Assembly: GCA_038025085.1 (NCBI GenBank)
Contig: CM076152.1
Location: 26,248,001-26,312,000 of the forward strand
Source: Tetragonia tetragonoides
Lineage: Eukaryota > Streptophyta > Magnoliopsida > Caryophyllales > Aizoaceae
Direction of reading: 5' to 3'
DNA: 64,000 nt
The position numbers were made by a program, and so were the translations under genes. This document shows, piece by piece, positions 57,640 to 64,000 of the stretch. The notes under the pieces were generated by a model, which ran no database searches, had not been told where the DNA came from, and saw nothing but the letters and a program-made list of their open reading frames with translations. Numbering within the stretch: the first letter of the stretch is position 1; every line of letters starts with the position of its first letter.

Positions 57640-59605
57640 AGAGGTACAATTGAGTTCTCTGAGCATATTACCTGAGAACAGCGTGCTAGCGATTGCTTGA
57701 GTGCTTTTTGTCCCAATTGTTTCCTATGACTTCGTATAGAATGCAGCAATGAAGACATTTGGCCCTGGAGCTTTGTTATCTTCAATGCCCCAAAGAGCTT
57801 GTTTTACTTCTTTGTCAGAGGAGTCTGCACAAAGAGAGATTTGTTGTTCAACAGACAACATGGGCCCCATATTCGTAGTATCAGGGTCAATACATGGGAG
57901 TTCAGTTGCACAAGATCCTATCATAGCAACAAAGAATCTCTGAAGTTCAGCATGCACTTCCTCAGGTTCTGTTATTCTCACTTCAGATGCAGTATAGTTA
58001 GAAGTGATTCTGTTACCAATAGCTCTCCTACTTTTGACACTGGCGTGAAAAAATATGGAATTATCATCTCCTGCTTTCAACCAATCAAGCCTGGATTTCT
58101 ATTTTAGAAAGTGTTCTTCATTATCTCTCAGCTGTTACAATAGAGTAAGAAGTTGTGGCGTGTCTCCCTTGTGACAAGTTCAGACTTGAACTTGTCTAAA
58201 TCTAGCTGTTCTTCAGTGATTGCAAGGTTTTGCTGTACTTTATTGATCTTCTCCTCCATATGTGAGCGAGCTGAGAAGTCTTGATTGCTTTCTTCACACT
58301 CTTGTGTTTTTGCAACACACAGAACATCTTGGATTCTTTCCTATCAAATCTCCAATTCTTCTCAATAGTCTTTGTGTACTCAGGTACAGATGTTCGTAGA
58401 TTGAAAGATCTGGATGGCATACTGGCTTGTTGTGATTTTGGCGCAATACAGATGCTAGCAGCTGAATGGTCTGGGATACCCAGAGCCAGGAACTTAGCTT
58501 CAATACTTGGAAATTTATCCATTCAATCATAATTTCCTATGACCCTATCATGGTTGCTATATCCCTTATCTTACACGTTATGCCTATTACACCAAGTATA
58601 TTCCATCCCTTTTGATCTGAGATCCTGCAACATATCCTGCAGTTCACTAGTACCAGAGAAATGATCCCCATACTGGACTCTCTCAAAAGCAACAAGAGTG
58701 GCATTGAACCAAGCCTCATATATATTCTGTCCCAATTGTTCATTATCATTCCAGCAAACTTGCCTAACAAAAGTATCAATTTTTGCATATATCCCAGTTA
58801 AGAGAAAATGAATTCCAGAGTGGAATGATAATCTCATATGTGCATATTCGTCAGAAGCATCTAGAAAAGTGACCTGTACTATAGAATTATCCTAAGAAAT
58901 TCAAATCCTTCCATTTGGTGTTTCTACATGAATACACAAATGCATCCAATTATTGACTAATTTACAAGCAACTCTAGTAAAATTGTTTAGTTTAACAATA
59001 GTTTCTAGCAAATTAACAAAACTGGCTTTATTCTTCAAAACATAATTCCTAAGCTCTCATAACATAGAGGGATTATTCATCCATCTCACGTTCCAAATAA
59101 GTAACTTCATTGACATTGAAAGGTATCAGGAGGCCTACCCCGATTGGTGTCTCCCATAACAGTTTCACTAGCATCAACTACTGCTGGTTCCTACATGCTA
59201 ATTATCAGTCCAGTTATCAAGTGTCCTAAACTGGAGTAGTATTCCTAAAAGTTGGCATCTCCTCATTGGAGGCTTGTAGTATTCTGAAAGTATTTCTAAG
59301 AGGAAGAGAGTTATCCTTCTGGGGTTACATTTTCTGCCATCTTAGTTCCTCTACAGAGCAACGAGGACTCTCAATCTGAAGGTCTATGTCAGGAGTAGCT
59401 ACAAGTTCAGGTGCCAATGGAGATGGGGCTACAGTGGCCCTAGGTTGCCATTGAGTGGCCAGCTTCTTTTTCTTCCTTCTTCGTGCAATTTGCTGTTCCC
59501 ACTGCTTTCTAGTTTGGTTAGTAGTCCTTATTGTGCCCAAATTTCCTATACACTTGACAGAATGCAGGTTGCCATTCATACAAAAGGTCCTGCTTCACCA
59601 TTACT
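57640..59605 (-). pseudogene. L1-type LINE fragment (end of ORF1, endonuclease and start of RT)
   Basis: ORF2 begins at ATG 59110 (MKLLIWNVR), the usual start of a plant L1 endonuclease. Further on are GDHFSGTSELQDMLQDLRSKG and MEYTWCNR of the endonuclease and, near 58080-57724, WLKAGDDNSIFFHASVKSRR and KQALWGIEDNKAPGP, which lead into RT. A shifted frame continues a little further (about 57640). The RT catalytic part is missing. Upstream, 59579-59325 encodes a Lys/Arg-rich then Pro-rich segment that fits the end of ORF1. Several frameshifts. Unusually for a LINE, the 3' end is the part that is lost; the 5' side is cut by Tekay LTR 3 at 59606. Confidence 0.75.
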
Positions 59606-59971
59606 TGTGATACCCCAAGAATTTCTGTAATTAGTATATCAATTTATAATTCTTCTATAAATAGTTTCGGAGATTTAAATCTTATATACATTCAATGGTT
59701 CGATTTACTCAATTAATGCCATAATAATATTAATTATTATTCTGTGAATGTCGTGATTTATATTATCAAAATTGGGGGATTACATTAAAAAAATTTGTGT
59801 AAATAAAGAGGTTAATCACATTGTTTTAATTAGCTTTAATTAGCAATTAAATCAGAAAATTGTCTAAAGTATTCGTAAACCTAGTAGAATTGACTTTGGT
59901 TGAATAGAGGCCTATATAAGCTTAATGTGAGGAAATTCATCAGTTTGCAAAACTGAACCAATTCTCACAGT

Positions 59972-60015
<44 letters not shown>

Positions 60016-60247
60016 TTTGCAGTCGCCAGCCACCGGCCTCCCCCCCTCGCCTGTAATTTCTCTCCTCTCCGTCTTTCTTTCTCTCTCTTCCTCCTTCTCT
60101 CTCGTGCGCTGTTTTTCTCTCGCTCCTCTCTCCTCTAGTTCCACACGACCGCGCCACCACGGCACCGCCACGGCGCCTCCTGGGTGGTCGCCGGGGATGG
60201 CCGGCATGGCTCCCCCTCCCCTTGCTCTTCTCTTTCTCTCTCGTTTA

Positions 60248-60319
<72 letters not shown>

Positions 60320-62246
60320 ATCTCTATCTCTATCTCTCTCTCTTCTGCTCGTGTTTTATCTCTCCTCGCCTTGCCGGGGCACCAGCGACCACTATCACTG
60401 GCCATGGTGGTCGATTGGCGATGGTGATGCTTATGTGTCCGACCATGGGTCCCCTTGTGGGTGACCGTGGTCGAGACTTGCACAATAAGTCAGGGTTTTG
60501 ATTTTTAATTTTCGTTATTAAATTAATTCAATTTTCAGCAGTTTTTATTTAATTACTTTTATTTTTTTGTACTCGTTTGGAACCTGAATCCGCATTTTAA
60601 AGAGCCTCGATTGATTGAAACAAATCAAGAAATTTATATAAAATAATAGATTAATATTTTGTTACTATTTAGATTTTCGTATTTGCTGATTATGTCTCGG
60701 TAAAAGTATTTAATTAGGACCTAACGGACAAGCGTGATCAGGTTGTGATTTGGAAGCTTACATAATTCTCGGTGAGCGTTTGTTAGATAAGAGATTGTGC
60801 CTACCTACTTCCAAAACCCATAAAAAGATTTGACTTGTTATGTGCTAATTGCCTAATTGATATGAATTTAATATGTGAAACATGATTAAATTATATCGTT
60901 GTTTACAGGCCCGTCCCTGAGCAGGTGCAGCAAGTGCACCCGCACAGGGCCTCAAAATAATGAGCCAAATTTAGGGCCCCATCTCAGCCTAAAGTATTGG
61001 GCCAAAATTTAACTAAAGTATTAGGTCAACAAAAGATACAGAATAGCAGCAAAAGCAAGTAAGTCCAAAGGCCAATCATAGAAATGTCCGTCATCTATGG
61101 ACACGCCTTCTCATCACCCATGGGCCACTCTTTCTCTCTGATGTTGACTTTCTCTCTCTTTCCAAGTGATTTGAGAGAACCTTTTTTTTCTTTTACCTTT
61201 GTAGTTTAGTGTTTTCAGTTTCTCTCTCATGCTTTTGTTTTCAGTTTTGACTGAATAGCAAATGATACTGAATACCAGCAAAAGCAAGTACGTTTTGGTT
61301 TGTGTAATACCAAGTATGATATATATTCCGTAGCTGTATGATTTAGGTAGTTTTGTTAATTATTGGACTTAATATTTATATTTTGAAGAGAGAGTACAAG
61401 TGTTGAAGTGTGTTCTGTTGTAAGTAAAATAGTGGTTTCCCCTCAAAAAGAAAGAAAAAAAAGGTTAAGTGTTGGTTGTGTTTAATGTGTGGTCACATTC
61501 CAAGCGAGGGCCTAATTTAAATTTTAGCACAGGGCCTTCAATATGTCAGGGACGACCCTAGTTGTTTATTATGAGAATTAGAATTATATTTTTTTGCTGT
61601 AATAATGAATTATAATGAGCATGATGAGTTTATGAAGTTTCGTTAATTTTATAGTTCATATGATAATGAATTAATAAGTTATGTGATGGAGAATATTAGT
61701 ATTATTATGCCATATTATACGTGCTAAATGGAATGAGTTATTATTGAGGGCTAATGAGCACCTTTTATACTTTGTTGGATGTATTAGTTGAATGTGAAAT
61801 TTGGGATATCATGTTTTACTGCCGAGGTGCTGCCGAAATTTCACTAGACATATATCAAGCATGATCTTTTGTTGTATGCATAAATGTCATTATCGTTGTT
61901 ATTTACTATTCATTGTCATAAGCATGAAATGAAGTTGCGAGTCGTGGTCTCGTTGTACCATTAAGTCAACAAATGCAAATTATGTGAATTGAATTGTAAA
62001 TGAGAATAAGACTCCTAATGGATCCCTACGAGTAGTCGAGCAATCGAGATTATATCTGATTGATGTAGTCTAGAGATGCGTGATTCTCAAAGATAGTTAT
62101 AGACACCTCGTAGTGTGTTCGGATGGATCATTCCCTTTTTGTTAATTCTCTACGTATCGATTATTATCTTAGAGATAGTGTGAATATACACTAGAATAAG
62201 TCTATGGCATGCATGTCAATATCAATTGATGAAAAATATGGGTAAT
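59606..62246 (+). repeat. Tekay LTR 3, diverged and truncated, interrupted by a hAT element
   Basis: Starts TGTGATACCCC directly against L1 sequence. TATA box TATATAAG at 59913-59920; pure CT runs at about 59974-60012 and 60249-60345. Follows LTR 1 up to the equivalent of about 45335 and then stops. The hAT element fills 60906-61560. No internal region follows. Confidence 0.85.
60906..61560. mobile_element. Non-autonomous hAT element, 655 bp
   Basis: Perfect 8-bp target duplication GTTGTTTA at 60898-60905 and 61561-61568. Terminal inverted repeats CAGGCCCGTCCCTGA and TCAGGGACGACCCTA (about 13 of 15 pairing). The other Tekay LTRs show the uninterrupted site. No transposase ORF. Confidence 0.88.
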
Positions 62247-62392
62247 TGTAACACCCCCGAATTTACAACGATTTCCTGGGAACTATCGACGTCGTTATAC
62301 ATGACTCGACACCACTGAACCGTCCCTAGGGATGCTACTGCAACATTTATCCCTGAGGAATAAATGCTAAGCAGAAAGAAAAGCTAGGTATC
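62247..62392 (-). repeat. Terminal piece of a fourth Tekay LTR, inverted
   Basis: On the minus strand this matches the last 150 or so bases of LTR 1, ending GGGGGTGTTACA at 62247. It abuts LTR 3 head-on and is cut at 62393 by the LTR of Tat copy C. Confidence 0.85.
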
Positions 62393-63845
62393 TGTAAGAA
62401 CCCTCGACTTTCCGGCGCCTACCGCGAATATTTTAGTTGGAATTAATGGTTCTTAAATAATATGTCGCATGCGATTCAAATTAATCATAAGGAATAACAA
62501 TTCGCAAATAAGAAGCCACCACCAATTTTTAAGGAAACAATTGGAAACCATAAAAAAATGCACCCAATTCCTATTGGGAATTGACTCATGCCCATGGGGA
62601 CTAAATATTGAGTTCGGGAATGTAGGTACGAAATAAATAAAACGAATCTCATCTAAATCGCCCGTCTAAATGGCCTCTACTAAGCTTATCCATGTCAAAT
62701 ATTTATTTATGCTATATGGTTCCATACAAGTCAGGTCGTCCAAGGTCCTAAATTAACTAGGCGGGTTAAGAACAACCAAATTACCTATGTTATCACTTTG
62801 CACAATTTATATCCAATTTACATGCATACTAGTAACAAGCATAAACAAGATATAAAGCATTAAATTAACGCTCCAGCCTACCAACTTTGCTAAATTCGCC
62901 AAGTATTGTATATGCACATCAATGAAACCATTAGTATCTTCAAAAGAATAATAATGTAAATACAATAGCTTTATGCTAAAATAAACCTAGGAGGCTACTA
63001 TATGCATGCAAAAACTACAAGAAGATGCAAACTTGCATACACTAATAAAAAGATGCTAACTTTATATTAACTAACCATGCATAGTTATGTACAAAACCCA
63101 AATCATGCAAATTTATTCAACCATAATCAAAAGCTAAATAAAACATGATCAATAAACAGTAAACAAGAGATTTAATAAAGAATTAGGCCCTCAGGATGGT
63201 TAACCTGGGCTTTCTATTCGAACGGGACTAGTAGAATTGGGATTGCTCTTCAATCTTGGGTGCTAGGTTAGGTGTAATGCTTGCTTGGATCTTCAGATTT
63301 CTGGATTCTCTTTGATTTGGGGAAATATGTGCTCTCAATGCTCTCAAAATTATGAACTGACTGACCCATGCAAAAGAGGGTAAAAAGGAGTATTTATAGA
63401 GTTAGGGGACGAATTTAGGGAATTAGGGCAAGAAGCCCGGCCCCAAAACTCGGCCCAGCCAAAATGGCGGTTCAGCGGCCACACTGAGGGCAGCTAGGGC
63501 CAGCGGCTGCCGATTGGGCTCAGCGGCTGGCTAGAAGGCCCCCGCTGTCACGCGCTGGCCGCCTAGCGGGCAGCGATGGCCGCCGGGCCTGACGGTGCGT
63601 GCGTGACTAGAGTTTCTTGACTTTTTGTGCTCAATAAATTTCAAAATTGCCCTTGGGCTGACCCAGGGGGCCGGGATTGAGCGGTTTTAACCCAAATCTT
63701 CGAGACGCGATATCTCTTGATCCTGGAACCTGATTGAGGCAAGGTCAAAGGAGTTGGAATCCTTATAACAAGGGCTATCCAAAGATTGAGGTTTCAAGGA
63801 ATTTGGTCAACATTTCCGAGTAATGTACTTTTCTACTTACGTCCA
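62393..63845 (-). repeat. LTR of Tat copy C, truncated at its 5' end
   Basis: On the minus strand it ends GGTTCTTACA at 62393. TATA box at 63391-63398; GC-rich CAGCGGC-type island at about 63465-63600. The first 65-70 bases of the LTR are missing; the match stops at GGACGTAAG (63845). Confidence 0.9.
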
Positions 63846-63847
63846 AC

Positions 63848-64000
63848 GTAACGCAATTTTTCTTTTTCTTGCATGGATTGTATTTCTTGGTGTGAAAATA
63901 TCTTATGTTGCATGTTTGTGTAGATTGACTACTTCCCATGAGCGAAGTGCCATGGGTTAGCTTCGGATGCTGTCCTGGCATCTAGGACGATAGACCGCTA
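63848..64000 (+). pseudogene. Antisense gene asB fragment (intron 3 and start of exon 4), Tat copy C
   Basis: 63848-63923 is intron 3, ending GTTTGTGTAG; exon 4 begins at 63924 (IDYFP) and runs off the window. TGA at 63939-63941 replaces the Trp codon of copy A. The gene reads on the plus strand because the element is inverted. Confidence 0.82.

Larger units (their letters stand above)
62393..64000 (-). mobile_element. Tat-lineage element, copy C (internally deleted, runs off the window)
   Basis: A 3' LTR on the minus strand followed by part of antisense gene asB, with everything between (LTR start, PPT, tandem array, asB exons 1-3) deleted. It inserted into the inverted Tekay LTR piece at 62392. 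Confidence 0.85.

Noticed and set aside
59325..59579. Independent basic protein gene
   Set aside because: Position and composition fit the end of the LINE ORF1 just upstream of the endonuclease start at 59110.

Overview
This window is plant nuclear DNA, almost certainly from a flowering plant with a large repeat-rich genome. The evidence is dense nested Ty3/gypsy LTR retrotransposons of plant-specific lineages (Tat/Ogre type with dual RNase H, Tekay/Del-type chromovirus with a chromodomain, a CRM-like element), an L1-type LINE, a hAT element and a long-TIR DNA transposon. No host gene was recognised. Every coding region seen belongs to, or was carried by, a mobile element. Nearly all the polyproteins are broken by stops and frameshifts. 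All names and lineage assignments come from reading motifs, not from searches.

Layout. 1-5331: a CRM-like gypsy element on the minus strand (3' LTR cut by the window edge, gag-pol, PBS, complete 662-bp 5' LTR), inserted into the gag of a larger Tat-lineage element. 5332-19014: the rest of that Tat element (copy A): gag, protease, RT, RNase H, second RNase H, integrase, then two antisense intron-containing genes (called asA and asB here), a 66-bp tandem array, the polypurine tract and the 3' LTR. 19015-22301: remnant of another Tat-like family on the minus strand, with antisense coiled-coil coding pieces. 22302-38655: Tat copy B, same family as copy A, with 5' LTR, tRNA-Arg-type PBS, complete internal region including asA and asB, and a truncated 3' LTR. 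38656-40834: a collapsed gypsy remnant on the minus strand. 40835-42237: no gene seen. 42238-57025: Tekay/Del chromovirus material arranged as truncated pol end, LTR, full internal region with an extra 326-codon ORF upstream of gag, then a second LTR interrupted by a TIR transposon. 57640-59605: L1 fragment (minus). 59606-62246: another Tekay LTR interrupted by a hAT element with a perfect 8-bp target duplication. 62247-62392: end of a fourth such LTR, inverted. 62393-64000: a third Tat copy (copy C), minus strand, LTR plus a piece of asB.

The point of greatest interest is the Tat family. Between pol and the 3' LTR it carries two separate antisense genes. Both read like plant mobile domain (PMD, MAIN-like) proteins, and they have two and seven exons with well-formed splice sites. 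Each is preceded, on its own strand, by a GC-rich cluster of CAGCGGC/GCCGCTG motifs of the same kind that precedes the TATA box in the LTR. The second point is the extra ORF (ORF-X) between the PBS and gag of the Tekay-type element, together with splice-like signals in its LTR and just ahead of both ORFs. Much of the decay is C-to-T (or G-to-A), as expected for heavily methylated silenced DNA.
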